Assembly: GCA_000827265.1 (NCBI GenBank)
Contig: KN834798.1
Location: 62,001 to 126,000 of the forward strand
Direction: 5' to 3'
Origin: Collybiopsis luxurians FD-317 M1
Lineage: Eukaryota > Basidiomycota > Agaricomycetes > Agaricales > Omphalotaceae
DNA: 64,000 nucleotides
Within the stretch, counting starts at the first letter, position 1; each line of letters starts with the position of its first letter. Positions 1-10,849 of this stretch are shown here, piece after piece. Both the position numbers and the translations under genes were made by a program. The notes beneath the pieces are model-generated. The model had not been told where the DNA came from. It was given only the letters and a program-made list of their open reading frames with translations, and did not search any database.

Positions 1-408
1 GCAGCATTGCGGAAGTATATTCGGGATAGGTTGGTCTGTTCGTAAAAACGCGCAAATATCTAGGGTTTCACAGGTCAGCAACAGTAGAGAGCTTCATTCA
101 ATCCACACCGCACTAGTTTAAGCACAGATTATCGCCAAAAGTTCACCCAGATGTGGAGACTAAGTAACAAGTGTCTTCGATAAACCGGAAACAGATGAAA
201 AGCTAAACTGAAGATTGTAGGATTATGGGGAGAAAATGGAGAGAAGAAGGAGAAGAAGGATTGGGATCAAGGCTGAGATGGCCGCGTATGTTCCAGAGGC
301 GTATGCGTAATGACCCCGTGGTTGGGCGCTTATCAGAGTGGCTGACTCAGAAGGCGCCGAACTTCAACCGAACTTAGCTACGGTACTACAGCAAAGTAGG
401 TATGTAGC
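1..408. other. Window edge with no gene recognised
   Basis: I see no coding frame of useful length, tRNA or repeat here. The stretch lies downstream of the stop codon of the aldo-keto reductase gene that begins at 1808 on the minus strand, so it probably holds that gene's 3' UTR and intergenic DNA. Confidence 0.4.
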
Positions 409-1808
409 TCAACCCCAAAGGTATACATCTACTTCCTTTCCAAAGTACCTTTCCCCGGCTACTGGATTGGAAAGAAGGAACTGATCTACCCTGGCCAACT
501 CCTCCCCAGTAAGTTCTACACTACCTCCCTTCAAATTTTCCAAAGTACGAGTAGCTTTTCTAAAACTGGATTGAGTGATTAATCTGAAGGAACCTAATTG
601 GCTCACGTACGAAGATCCAGGAAGGGGTATCATAGTAGGGCCTAAGGACGCGACCCAAGCAATGCATAGCTGAGCTGTGGTAATACCCTTCTTGCCCGCG
701 ATAGCTTGCAGACCCTCAACAATGGCCATGTTATTTTTCCAATTTTGCTCTTTGAATTTATCTAACCTTGCACGGCGATCGCCCTCTATGCAATATTGAT
801 GAGTTCTTCTTCTAAGCAGGGCTAAAGCTTACTGACCCGGAATATCGGAAAGACTCTTTATCTGCCCTGTGAGGAAGCCGTGTCCCAAAGGCGAGTATGC
901 AAGGACACTGATGTTCAGCTCTGTCGCAGTAGCAATCACTGCCTTCTGGTTATCATCATAGCACCAAGGGCTGACTTCAATCTCAGCAGCAACTATGGGA
1001 TACACCTGTAAGTGAAGCGACTGTCAATCCATGCAATCAGGCGAGTTCCACAGACACGTACGGAATGGGCTTCTCTCAGAGTGTTTGCACTGCACTCCGA
1101 AAGCCCGATGTGGGAGAACTTGCCTTCATTCAACAAGGTAACTAGATTATTCATTATTACCTCGATAGGATAATTGCGATCGATTCTAGCTGGCTCGAAA
1201 AGATCTACTTTCTTGATAGGCCCCAGTGCAACCTGGATATTATCAATGCTTCTTCTCAGGTTTTCTAGCCTATGGAAGCTGCGTTATGTCAAATGAGGTT
1301 GAAAGTTATGCGGAGCTCACGAGCAATCTGGAGTAGGGCTAGTTCCCAACTGTATGCCGCCTTTGACCGAAAGAAAGGTTTTATCTGCATACTCGGGATA
1401 CTTATCGTAGAATCGACGAAGGAGCTCTAAGTTCCCAGTTCCAAAGTTGTTGTCGTAGAACTCGGCTATAGATAAACAGCGATTCGACTCGGTTTTTCTT
1501 CCTCTCATGGTTCAGGAAACGTACCGCTATTCAGAAACATCTTTGTGCCAGGGGGTAGCGCGTCTACACCCGCCTTGATGGCTTCGAAAGCTTGCTCGTC
1601 GCCGATTGATTTCATCGTTCGGCTGGAATAAACTGATTAACAAAAGTGTACGCCAGTATAAGCTTATGCGTACGTCAACCCCAATAGGCCATGCTATGTG
1701 CATAGTCAACAATTTCAGTCGATCCAAAGACTATGTTGTACTTACGGCAACTCGCCCAACAAGAGTTTCAGAAGCTGTTCCTCCGAGTCTGACTTGCCAC
1801 GAAATCAT
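409..1808 (-). CDS. Aldo-keto reductase (pyridoxal-reductase-like)
   Basis: NADPH-dependent oxidoreductase with an aldo-keto reductase barrel, close to the fungal pyridoxal reductase/YakC-like group. The substrate is inferred only from overall resemblance. Eight exons can be joined in frame: 1808-1746, 1693-1674, 1622-1525, 1465-1321, 1269-1062, 1005-837, 785-611 and 559-409, giving 342 residues, normal for the family. Visible family landmarks are an N-terminal RLGGTASETLVGRVA strand, AFEAIKAGVDALPPG, FLSVKGG with the likely active-site Lys, KKVDLFEPARID, AYSPLGHGFLTGQI, and the cofactor-binding region LCIAWVASLG...IPLPGSS. The start at 1808 is the first ATG before the conserved strand. The second exon is only 20 nt and the conserved Trp expected after it is absent. 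Single-frame reading makes the locus look broken, but the splice sites restore it. Confidence 0.85.
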
Positions 1809-2991
1809 CTTTTAAATTCAGAGACCAAGGCTCGGAGAAGGGTACTTAGAACATCATTCCTTTAACCTGCACTTTATACTCGATGATTCTCGGAAGCTTT
1901 CCGAAGACTACTGAATTCATGCTGCAATTTCGCAAACTTCTGCTACAAACCAATATCGTTGATTTGCAATGCGAATTACGTGCTTGTCCGATATTTTCTT
2001 TGAGTTTTCGCAGCTCGCAGCTCAGCGGTTTTGCTATGGCTTTGTGCGGCGTCGCTCCGGCATTCCGGCTTGAGACAAACTTTGCACGCTCATGATCAGC
2101 TAGCCTCACCATTCATTGCACTAATCCAACACTAATCCCTAGCGAAAATGTAAATGTGGTCGATATCACCTTCGTTTTCGTGATCTTCGTCAATGGGTGC
2201 TGGATCAGCAAGCATCCCATTTCAGGGATAATCGGGCTACAGAACCGCATACATCCAAAATTGAGTTTCATATGGTGGGATCCATAATGATGATACACCT
2301 TGACGCGGGCACATGCGAGCCTCTGATTGTGGATGGCTGTCCAGAATATGTTCCTCACGTCCGAAACACGATCAATATATCTGCCAGTTTACATCCTTCT
2401 TAACGCTAGCGCGTCCCGTCTGTGTCCACAATCTTTGGCATACGTCGTCGTGGGCTGTTGCAGGCTGTTGCTGCAGGCAGAGCCTTCTACTCCCTACTTG
2501 GACCAGACTATATGCCGGCGATGAGCTCGCCGATGGACTAGGTCAGATCTGAAGAAACATGTGCTGTTTAGTGTGCGTTGCCCTACTTGCAAGTAGTTCA
2601 TCTTCTAGCTGCAGCCAAGGTTTTAGCTATTATCAATGATATTGGAATCCTGGTTACCAAGTCATGAGAAAACAAATCTGGTCACGTACGTATGCAGAAT
2701 CAATAGACTTGCAAGGCCCCATCGTGTTGCCAAGTCTCCCTCATCAAGACATCAAGAAAGAGTGTGAAAATGAGCTTACCACAAACTCGGTTCACAAATC
2801 ATTCTTAAACGGGTTACCTTCATGTTGTTCCGTTTCTTCCCCGTCGTCACCGCCAGCGTCCTTACTCCTTCGTTCTCCCTTCGTTCTCCCTTTTCTTTCT
2901 AGCACAGCGTGCACCTTTCCTTCTTTCATCAAATTCGTTCTTCATCGGTCTCTGCAAATTCCTCTTCATTACCACGGAAACATAGAGCATC
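1809..2991. other. Intergenic region between divergent genes
   Basis: This stretch separates the start codons of the reductase (minus) and the mucin-like gene (plus). No open frame in it shows a recognisable domain or splice-linked continuation. From about 2830 to 2990 it is strongly pyrimidine-rich (runs of TTCTCCC and CTTCC), as is common just upstream of fungal transcription starts, so this is probably the promoter and 5' UTR of the gene at 2992. Confidence 0.5.
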
Positions 2992-3916
2992 ATGCGCAGC
3001 GCGTTCAAGACTACCTTCATTTTTATCGTACTCTCGAGTTTAATCTCCTTGGCGGGCGCTGTTGACTGTACACCTTCGGACAAGAATGGCTCACCGTTGA
3101 CGGGTCCAAATACTGCTTCAGGAGATGGTTTCGGTGAGCAGTTATTCTTGCTCGAAAAAAAATAAATACTGATGGCCATCTAGTTACTTGTACTTACCAG
3201 TCTGCTGGGGCGTGTACCTATTTCGCGGAGGCAAGTTTTATGCTACGAGCAGCATCAGACGTAATTTTTGACGACACCTTTAGAATGGATCCTTCTCCTC
3301 CGGGGCCAGTACTTGCCCCAAAGGTATTGCCCAATCAGGATCTGGAGCAGATAGTTCTTCGAGTAGCACGGAGCAGCAGACAACCACCAGTAAGCCTCCT
3401 CCTCCTCCTCCCCAGACCACAACGACGAAAGTGACGCAAACCACCACATCCAAACCTCCTCCTCCTCCTCCACCGTCCACAACACACACTCTTCCTCCCC
3501 AAACAACTGTCATTACACATTCTACCCCATCTATCCTCACCACGTCTACGCCAAAAGCTTTGCCTCCGACCACGTCCTCTACCGAGTCAATAGTCGTGAC
3601 TACATCGAGCAGCTCTTCCGTCGCACAGGTCACATCTTCATCAACAAGCGCCGTACAGATAACTACATCCTCGACAGTGCAGTTGTCAACCACAGTTGTG
3701 CCCTCATCGGCAGCAACGAGTAGCCCCTCGGGCTTTACGACACTTCCCTCGTCCTCGTTATTATCCTCCGCCACTTCCGCTGCGGCCACGAATGCTCCAT
3801 CCACAACATCTGCTGCCAACACTAATAGTAACTCTGCCGCGTCAGTGCTTCACAGGGGGTCGATACCCTCCGTGATGGGCGTCCTGATGATTGTTGTGGC
3901 TATGAACATCGTTTGA
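2992..3916 (+). CDS. Secreted GPI-anchored mucin-like protein
   Basis: Cell-surface or wall protein of unknown function. Three exons (2992-3133, 3184-3230, 3284-3916) give 273 residues. An N-terminal hydrophobic signal peptide (about residues 1-23, ending near LAGA) is followed by a short Cys-containing domain with about four cysteines (CTPSDKNG, TCTYQSAGAC, STCPKG). Then comes a long Ser/Thr stalk interrupted by two proline blocks (KPPPPPPQ and KPPPPPPPS), and finally a hydrophobic tail (about 20 residues, VMGVLMIVVAMNIV) after a small-residue stretch, which is a GPI-attachment signal. The stalk should be heavily O-mannosylated. The second intron has a GC donor (see separate entry); without it the signal peptide and the Ser/Thr domain do not join in frame. 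Confidence 0.82.
3231..3283 (+). other. GC-AG intron
   Basis: The donor reads GAG|GCAAGT and the acceptor CTTTAG. GCAAGT matches the strong U1 pairing expected of genuine GC donors. Removing the 53 bp joins ...CTYFAE to NGSFSSGASTCPKG in frame with a continuous product. No GT donor nearby restores the frame. Confidence 0.8.
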
Positions 3917-4413
3917 GATGATGACGGGAGATAACTTTGGGCGATATGACGTCGGAGGGATGATACAGGTTTGGTATTTGGGACCAGGATAGGACACTCG
4001 AGAATTGTATCTTGGACATGACACGCATCGAAGGACACTTTTTTTCTTTCTCTACTGTACCACGGGATGGTACATATGTACTTACTTTTCTTTACTTTAA
4101 GAACTAAGGCGCATTGGCAATAAAAGCGGTTTACGCGGACGTTGAAGGAACAGTATAATGTTTTATCAGGATCGGCACTCAACCCGAACTGCAATTGAAA
4201 AAAGTCGTAGGTGGAGCACATATGTGTCCTGCTTGTGGTCTGTCTGCCTTTTTTCAGCTTTTCGAGATGAGAGGGACAGAAACAGACAAAGGCTTGCCGT
4301 TTGCTTTAGGTAAATTATACGGCGGCATACACAATGCGCCACATAGGGGTTCCTCTAGTTCTTCAAAAAAGCCACCGACTCCTAAATGTTCTTTCCCCGA
4401 CGTCGTCACAATC

Positions 4414-5111
4414 ATGCCCAAAGTCCCTCCGCCTTCTATCCCTGCCCAAATCAAACCCGAAACTGAACAGTTCCTCAAGGAGGGTGACGAGCGGTACAGC
4501 CAGAATGATTTCAGTGGCGCGGTAGAAGCATACACCCAAGCCCTCGCAATCCAAAGTAAATCCGGAGTCGTCTATGCCAGTCGTGCGCAGGCTTACCTCA
4601 GCTGGGCTCAGTCGTTGGACATGCAGATACCGGAGGCGGAGATCTCCGCAAGCCCTGGGCCTGAAGACGAAGAACGCGAAGGGAACAACGAACGTCGAGC
4701 AGCTCTCAAGGCGGAAGCACTCAAGGACGCACAACGTGCAACGGATTTTGAACCGATGTGGGCTACGTCTTGGACTCGCGTTGCAGAAGCGTTGAAAGCG
4801 CTTTTGCTCGAGGAAACTCTCGATGCTAATCAGGATGAAGTTAAGCAGATGAAAGTCTTGAATGGCATTCGAGCGGCTCTGGAGAACGCCATTCTTTTTA
4901 CAAAGGCGAATGTCAAGTCCTCCGACAGGTTTGTTTATTCTATTCCTGAGGCGCAGGGTGGCATACTGACCCCGCCCCATCTCCAAAAGCCGATCTCCGG
5001 GCTGAAAGAAAGTGAAGGTACGAGAGCACTCCTAAGCATTCTTCTGCGACGTCGGTCAACTTTTCGGCATTCTTGCGTGTAGGATGGGAACATCGAATTC
5101 TGTTACAGTAA
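4414..5111 (+). CDS. Short TPR-repeat protein, possibly C-terminally truncated
   Basis: Protein-protein interaction protein; partner unknown. The start ATG (MPKVPPPSIPAQIKPETEQF) is chosen because the upstream in-frame sequence looks like UTR. A TPR helix pair is visible at about residues 24-65 (FLKEGDERYSQNDFSGAVEAY...YASRAQAYLSW). A second follows a charged insert at about residues 110-145 (ALKDAQRATDFEPMWATSWTRV), and then a further helix (LNGIRAALENAIL). An intron at 5018-5082 (GTACGA...GTGTAG) gives a short last exon ending WEHRILLQ, for about 210 residues. The frame from 4929 to 5017 (FVYSIPEAQ...) does not look like TPR sequence and may be a retained intron or decayed end. Family members I can think of are longer, so this may be a truncated copy whose 3' part was lost near the tRNA. 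Confidence 0.5.
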
Positions 5112-5207
5112 CGTTATTATTTTCCGAATTGTTATGCATATCTACTTCAGGATAATCACCTTGAATGTACATTTCCGAGAAAAAAAAAATAATGTGAATA
5201 ACCGAAG

Positions 5208-5281
5208 TGATTCGACCCGGGCTCGAACCGGGGACCTTCTGTGTGTTAGACAGATGCGATAACCAACTACGCCATCGAACC
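5208..5281 (-). tRNA. tRNA-Val (AAC)
   Basis: On the minus strand the sequence starts GGTTCGATGGCGTAGTTGG and folds as a complete cloverleaf. The 7-bp acceptor stem is GGTTCGA/TCGAATC with one G-U pair and discriminator A. The anticodon stem TCTGT/ACAGA encloses the 7-nt loop CTAACAC with anticodon AAC. The T arm is CCCGG-TTCGAGC-CCGGG. There is no intron and CCA is not encoded, as is usual for eukaryotes. Confidence 0.93.
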
Positions 5282-5358
5282 ATTATTGCGGAAACCAAAA
5301 CATATCTTATATATTTGCAGACGCTAGCTTCAATAGAAAGACTAACTCTCTACTCGTA

Positions 5359-7043
5359 TCAACCAAAACGCGTGTCATACTTTCCAACACTCTCCGCTAA
5401 AGCCCATACACACCCCTTCTCAGTATTATCCCTTTCCTCTTCTTCTCCCGTACGTCCAGTCATGATTAAACACCATGAATCCTCCACCTCCCTCGTTGGA
5501 TCTCGCAGCGGCGGAGGTACATTCAAGGCTCCCGGCTCAGCTTTATGAGAGATATAAGATACCGGAGACCAGGAACACGCGTGGCTGACGAGACTCGTAA
5601 ATTCTGGACGATCCATGGATGGAGAACATGTGAGTAGGTTGCTGAAAACAAAAACAAAATAAAACAAAATAAAGTTGCGTCAGTTGGGATACATGAGCAC
5701 GAGTCCCTGAACATCTATCCACTTACGAAACAAGTTCAATCAAGGAGTGAACGAATGAGGGTCCAATGAAACCGGTCCATTGTAAATGAGTGGTGTTCCC
5801 AACGCGCGAAGGCGACGGAGGTTCATAGACAGCTACAAAGCTATCAACGCGGTCATTGGCTTTGAGTCTATTTCGATTTCGTGTCTTAGCAGTGTGATCA
5901 CACCCACGAGAATATCTGAGGCAGCATCTAAATCAGGACTCTTACTCACCTTGAAGCACCTAAACCAGCCATCCCAACCCACTCGAACAATCCTTCCATC
6001 CTCTCACACCAATCTTCCTCTTCCTCGTATTCCTGGTTCAGCCCTTCCGAGGACTTGGTCGTGTCCTTCTTCCTCCGAGGACGTGGAGTCAATCGCACGA
6101 CAGGTATCAGAATATTCTCTGATACATTCTTCTGACAAGCTACGTTGAATACTTTCGCATCCCGGTCGCTAACGAGAGTTTTGAATAAGTCTTCGAGATC
6201 TGCAGACAAAAGGAAATTAAAAAAATAAGTTGGTTTGGGTTACGTGAGGAAGGAAGAAAGGAACCCGTATGGACCTCCGGTAGATGTAGACTCTGACATC
6301 GCAAGAACATTCCATTCGGACGATCCACCCTGCCGCACTCGCCTCTGTTCCCAGTTCTTAAGGGCATTTTCGCGCTGAGCACGGACTTTGATAGATTCGG
6401 CTTCTTTGGCGTACAGAGGGATTGAGATTACTGTACTTGAACACGGTTGAAGCCCTTCAACAGATTTCAAACTAGAAACAGCAAAAAAGGACACATACCA
6501 TGTCTGCCATCACCCTGTTTTGATTTGCCCTTCCCAAAAGCGACACGTTTACCCACCAAGCCTAGTGCGTCGTAGGTGTCTTTGCAGACGGAAAGCGTGA
6601 GGACACCTCGATGGTCCACACACCAGATATCTTCCTCTTGTATAGAAAATTTAGGTCCAAAGCCGCCGCTGAGTAGAGAAATGCCACTGGGATTCGGAGA
6701 CGCGTCAGATGGGAGGGATTACAAGAATCAGTCGAGTCACCTTTTGGAGGCATATTTCTGAACAAAGTTGGAGCTCTCTGTCACGACCTTGGTTAAAGAA
6801 ACCTGCCCTTTCGCGTATCGTAGATTCTTCAAAGACGTTTCAAGGGCGTTTTCAAAGACTGGATTGGATGGAAATATCAAGTCAAGCTGTTTAACGGGTA
6901 AGTCAAAATTGTCGGTGAGGATGGGCAGAAAACGTTTCACGTTCTTGCTGGGTGAAAGGATGACAGTAGGCCTGATTTTTTAGTCTTGAATCCTCAAAAC
7001 TGGATCCAGTGAAAACATGAACGCGTCCGCGTTCGATAGTCAT
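5359..7043 (-). CDS. Ribonuclease P/MRP 40-kDa subunit (Rpp40-like)
   Basis: Protein subunit of nuclear RNase P (tRNA 5' processing). The call rests on the family's characteristic stretch VLTLSVCKDTYDALGLVGKR, which matches the LTLS/D-K-D-T-Y-E-x-x-G-L-x-G-K region of Rpp40. It is also supported by a Trp/Phe-rich end (FEWVGMAGLGAS, LQWTGFIGPSFV, CSWSPVSYISH, DSWCLIMTG). Six or more exons join from about 7043 down to the stop at 5359. The introns at about 6733-6690, 6520-6474, 6271-6200, 5943-5833 and 5727-5643 carry clear GT..AG ends. The first ATG (MTIERGRVHVFTG, containing the CHPFTQQ-like motif of the family N-terminus) is in a different frame from the next block (LDLIFPSNPVFENAL). The splice joining them is not obvious; a GTGAAA donor with a downstream acceptor at about 6850 works but discards LDLIFPSNP. 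Confidence 0.72.
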
Positions 7044-7264
7044 TGAGGGAAGAGATCAACAACTAGCATTTAGGCGCTCAAGCTATCTTTTTTTGTCTAG
7101 AAATTTTGAAATCTTTATTTATTATTTCAAGATATTAGTCTTTGACTATAGTTCCTACTTCCCAAATTGTACAATAAGTTAGACGTCAACGAAAGGGTAC
7201 TCGAATGGAAGGGTCCATCTAATAGGTCTAGATATGCAAGCAGATGAAGAAGGCGATCCAACTT

Positions 7265-8893
7265 TTATGCGACAGGGGCCTTGGCGTACTTGCGTCTAAA
7301 CTTGCCATCGATGCTGTCGAGATAGTATGCTCCGGGCCAGATATTATCGACTGAACCCTCCGGAACGTAGTCCTTTGCGTTGTGGTTCTTCTCGCGGAGC
7401 TAGAAAGGTTAAGTTAGAAAAAAAGTAGAGCTGACCATATTCATAAAACTCACGTTCAAAGCGTCGACGAAGTCCTGGCAAGGAACAACCTTCATCGCAG
7501 CTAATCGGCTTATCAAATCCATCTTCTCCCTTAGCTCGGAGGTGTCACCCTTCACTTTGATCGAGAAGAAACTGGCAGCACAGCCAGAACCGAATGAGTA
7601 GAGCAAGACACGCTTGCCCTTGAACGATGCAGGTTCAACGGTAGCAATAAGTGATGCCAGACAACCATACAAGCTAGCGGTGTACATGTTACCCAGTCGC
7701 TTTGAGCAAGCCATTCCGGGGTCAACCTGCTGCTTGAACGAAGACTTGCCAAGAGCGATGAATGCCTTCTCAAGGTTCTTGTCGGAAAGGGAAGCTTTTT
7801 GAGAGAGGGAGCGGAAGGTCTCGGCATCGGGAACATTGGCAAACTTGGGATGGTCGGGAGAAGCAAGGAAGTCGTTGTAAAGGAGACGAGCATGACCCTT
7901 AACGGCCTGTTTGCCGTAAGGAGAGTGGAAGATGGCATAGTCTGTCGACTCAATTGAGAAGCTCGACTTGACATCGCCGTTGGCATGGCCATTAAGACTA
8001 GCGCGCTTTGCTAGTCGCGCGACCTTTTCACGGTAGGTGTTGTAGGCAAAATCGAGGGCAGAGGTGTAGGTGACAACGGAGACCGGTCCATCGACCTCGG
8101 GGTATTCGGAGTTAAGGTTGGGCTTGTAAAAATCGTAGGTGTTTGACATGTGAGTTCCATGAACAGCTTTACAAAAGACAATAAGCCACCAGTATGAATT
8201 AGAATACGGGTCCGCTTACGTTCAAAGACGAGAGGGGCATTGGGACCAATTAGCATGGCGACAGCACCTGCACCACCTGCGGGTCGAGCAGCACCCTCTG
8301 CATACACTGCAATGTCACCAGCAACAACGATGGCATTCCTTCCGTCCCAGGAAGAGGATTCGATCCAGTTGATAGCGTTGAAAAGGGCGGCAGTACCACC
8401 GTAGCATGCGTTCTTTGAGTCGATACCTTCAATGTCACTGTTGCCAGACTCTGCAAACAGATCCATGAGGTGTGTCTTGACTGATTTTGACTTGTCAATG
8501 ATTGTCTCAGTACCAACGTCGATACGTCCAATCGATTTTGGGTCGACGTTATATTTTGCAAGCAGGCCAGAGACGGCTAAAAAGAGAGTCAGAGAGTTGA
8601 TAAGGCTAAGAATAGCATGCATACCATTCAGGGCGAAAGAGTTGATATCTTCACGGTCATCAGGCCAGGCCATGTATTCCTGACCCAAACCAATGGTGTA
8701 CTTGCCCTTTGAGACACCATCGTATTCCTCCAAGTCGGACTCGGAGATGCACTGTACGAAATTGAGAACGGTCAACGCGACAAGAGAAGAAAGGGCGACC
8801 TACGCGACGAGGGAAGTAAACTTCCATTCCAAGGATACCAACATCCTTAGGGCGGGGAATTTCGATGTCAAAGGGGGTTACTGGGATGGTCAT
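7265..8893 (-). CDS. ERG13: Hydroxymethylglutaryl-CoA synthase
   Basis: Condenses acetyl-CoA with acetoacetyl-CoA to HMG-CoA at the entry of the mevalonate/ergosterol pathway, in the cytosol. Five exons join in frame; the first is 8893-8804 and the last 7399-7265. The N-terminus reads [20 protein letters not shown]. The catalytic Cys sits in [12 protein letters not shown] at about residue 131. The family blocks [48 protein letters not shown] and FHSPYGKQ (with the conserved His) are all present. The C-terminal half carries [27 protein letters not shown] and the ending [18 protein letters not shown], as in fungal enzymes. All key residues are present. It is transcribed away from the divergent region beyond 8893, with a TATA-like box about 56 bp upstream of the ATG. 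Confidence 0.95.
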
Positions 8894-8948
8894 GGTTGTG
8901 AAGATGAAAGAAGGGTGAAGTTTAAAAAAATTGTTGAGACTAGGAAGA

Positions 8949-8955
8949 TTATATA
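8949..8955 (-). promoter_or_regulatory. TATA-like box of HMG-CoA synthase gene
   Basis: On the minus strand TATATAA lies 56-62 bp upstream of the ATG at 8893. This spacing allows a transcription start 25-35 bp downstream of the box and a short 5' leader. It is the only such motif in the first 150 bp. Confidence 0.45.
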
Positions 8956-8959
8956 GGCG

Positions 8960-9889
8960 GACTAAAACAGAGTAAATATGGTACGATACCAACTTGAGTC
9001 TTTTTAGACGCCCATAAAATTTCAATGGACACTATTCTTTTCAAAAGCAGTGTCTCGCAAATCGGAACAAGAGTATACTCTGAACAATACTCGGCTCTAC
9101 CTCGTCTCCGATTTCCAAAGAGTAAACTGGGTATCTTCAATACCGAGTTATCTTCAGCTCGTTGGTTTCCGACGAGCAAAAATAAAAAAAAAAGAGCCAT
9201 GACACCACTTCAAAATCGTACGAATTTTTTTTACATTGTTACTTGCCTTTTCCGCGTGTTTGATGGCAATGTGTACCACCCTGGTTGTGATCAACAACGC
9301 AGCAGGGCAAATATGTAAACAAGTCTGGATGTATGCACAAATCCTCCTCTTGGTGCAAAACTTCCCCTTGTCGCTCTTGTTCCTTTTCTTTCGCTGAATT
9401 AGGTAAGTTTCAACTTGTACCGCAACAAAGTTCAAACATTCCGAGCTATACATAGCCCCACTTGAAAGGCTGCCTGCAGTGGCTTCACCGCTCCGCAATC
9501 CATTTTTACTCTTGACAGAATGCCAGCTTGCGCTAAGAAGTCTTTGGATCGATTTGTACGTACAATTTCAGCATCCGAGCAAAAAGTATTCAATCTTTAG
9601 CTCGAGCCAAAATGTGGGTAGTTCCTCTGATATCATGGGTCTATGACGACCTCGTCTACTTTTCTAATTACCGCCGTGTCCCTTGGAAATTACTTCTTCT
9701 AAACGTATTTGTGACGACTTGTAATCAGTCGTAGCACTGTCGTAGCATCGTGATCTCTTGATGCCTCTTTGCCGCTATTCAAAATTCGTAAGACAAGCCC
9801 ACTATTGGGCAGTGGGTTGATATGTCAACCCGTCCTCGAATTCAGCTGACCATTCTCAAAAGTCAGTACTTAGAGCTACCTCCGCTCCG
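8960..9889. other. Intergenic stretch, nothing recognised
   Basis: Only short frames occur, on both strands, without domain-like composition or splice-linked continuation. The left part is presumably the upstream region of HMG-CoA synthase. The right end leads into the tandem array that begins near 9890. Confidence 0.4.
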
Positions 9890-10368
9890 ACGCAAATGGA
9901 TCCTCCTTACCCTTTACTTCCGGTATCGGAATTCAGCCGAACTGATTTCAAGTGTTCCAGTTACTCCTGGAGGCTGAAACGACAGTCAGCATGTTGCTTC
10001 ACTGTCGGGACTATGCGGTGTACCACAAAGTCTTCTTGAACCTTACAACTGCCACAATCATCTCATACAACCCGACCGAGTCGATAATTCCCAAGCATGT
10101 TTCTACTTTCGTTTGGCATGGTAGCAAGCTACACTCGTCACATAGCTACCCCTGGATCAGAAAACTCAGATTGCCATTATAAATATGCGGCCATAATACC
10201 AAGTTCCCATTCCGCGAGTCCAATTGAACAGCGAAAGAACACACTTGAGACAGCTTCAGTCAGTTTGTGTTCTGCTCGAGCTTCTGGGTACACCATGGTC
10301 TTTGCGTTCCAGAGCGAACTGTGGAGTAAACATGGAGCGAGTTTGACTGATTGCCTACTTGTTCAAGC

Positions 10369-10778
10369 TCTTCATATATCTATCTTTCGTGATGCATCCC
10401 CGGTCAATTTTTAGAAATCGGTGCAAAGCCGTGCTGACTAAATACCCTGTAGACTTCAGAATGAGTAAAGTTTTTCAAGGCGGATCGATTTCCTTTCTCG
10501 AGGCGATACACAACTTTATCTACTCATCTGTTCATTACCTGAAGCTGCTTCACCCAATATGCGTCAAGTTCGACTCGAGGAGGCTCTGAGATAACTTGCG
10601 TGCCAGGGGGAAGTATGAAGTGATCTCCCACTGATTTAGCTCTTCATCTACCTTTCGTGATCCCATCCCTCGAGAACTTTCGGAAATAGACCTGTGATGC
10701 CGACCTGACTACAGTAGCTTAAATACTCTCCTGCCCTCAGTTTTACAGAGTTTCAAGGCGACTGGATCCCCTTGCTCA
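10369..10778 (+). repeat. Paired upstream elements, 7-TM gene 1
   Basis: Two imperfect direct repeats of about 130 bp at 10369-10494 and 10638-10778. Each runs from CTTCAT..ATCTA..TTTCGTGAT..CATCCC, through CCGTGCTGACT or GACCTGACT and AAATACYCTG, to TTTCAAGGCGACTGGATCCC. The second copy ends 72 bp before the ATG at 10850. Confidence 0.75.
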
Positions 10779-10849
10779 ACCATTAGTACACCTTTGTACC
10801 CGAGCTTTCTTTAATCATCCGCCCGTTCCTTGGATTCACAGTTCTTGAT

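Noticed and set aside
1317..1727. First impression of a frame-shifted aldo-keto reductase pseudogene
   Set aside because: Seven GT-AG introns join all the pieces in phase into a 342-residue product, so the gene is intact.
1846..2403. Overlapping frames on both strands of 60-90 codons as possible genes
   Set aside because: They cover each other, have no domain, signal peptide or splice continuation, and lie in the promoter interval of the flanking divergent genes.
3280..3822. Val-rich 180-codon minus-strand frame
   Set aside because: It is the mirror of the Ser/Thr/Pro-rich mucin-like coding sequence on the plus strand and arises from base composition.
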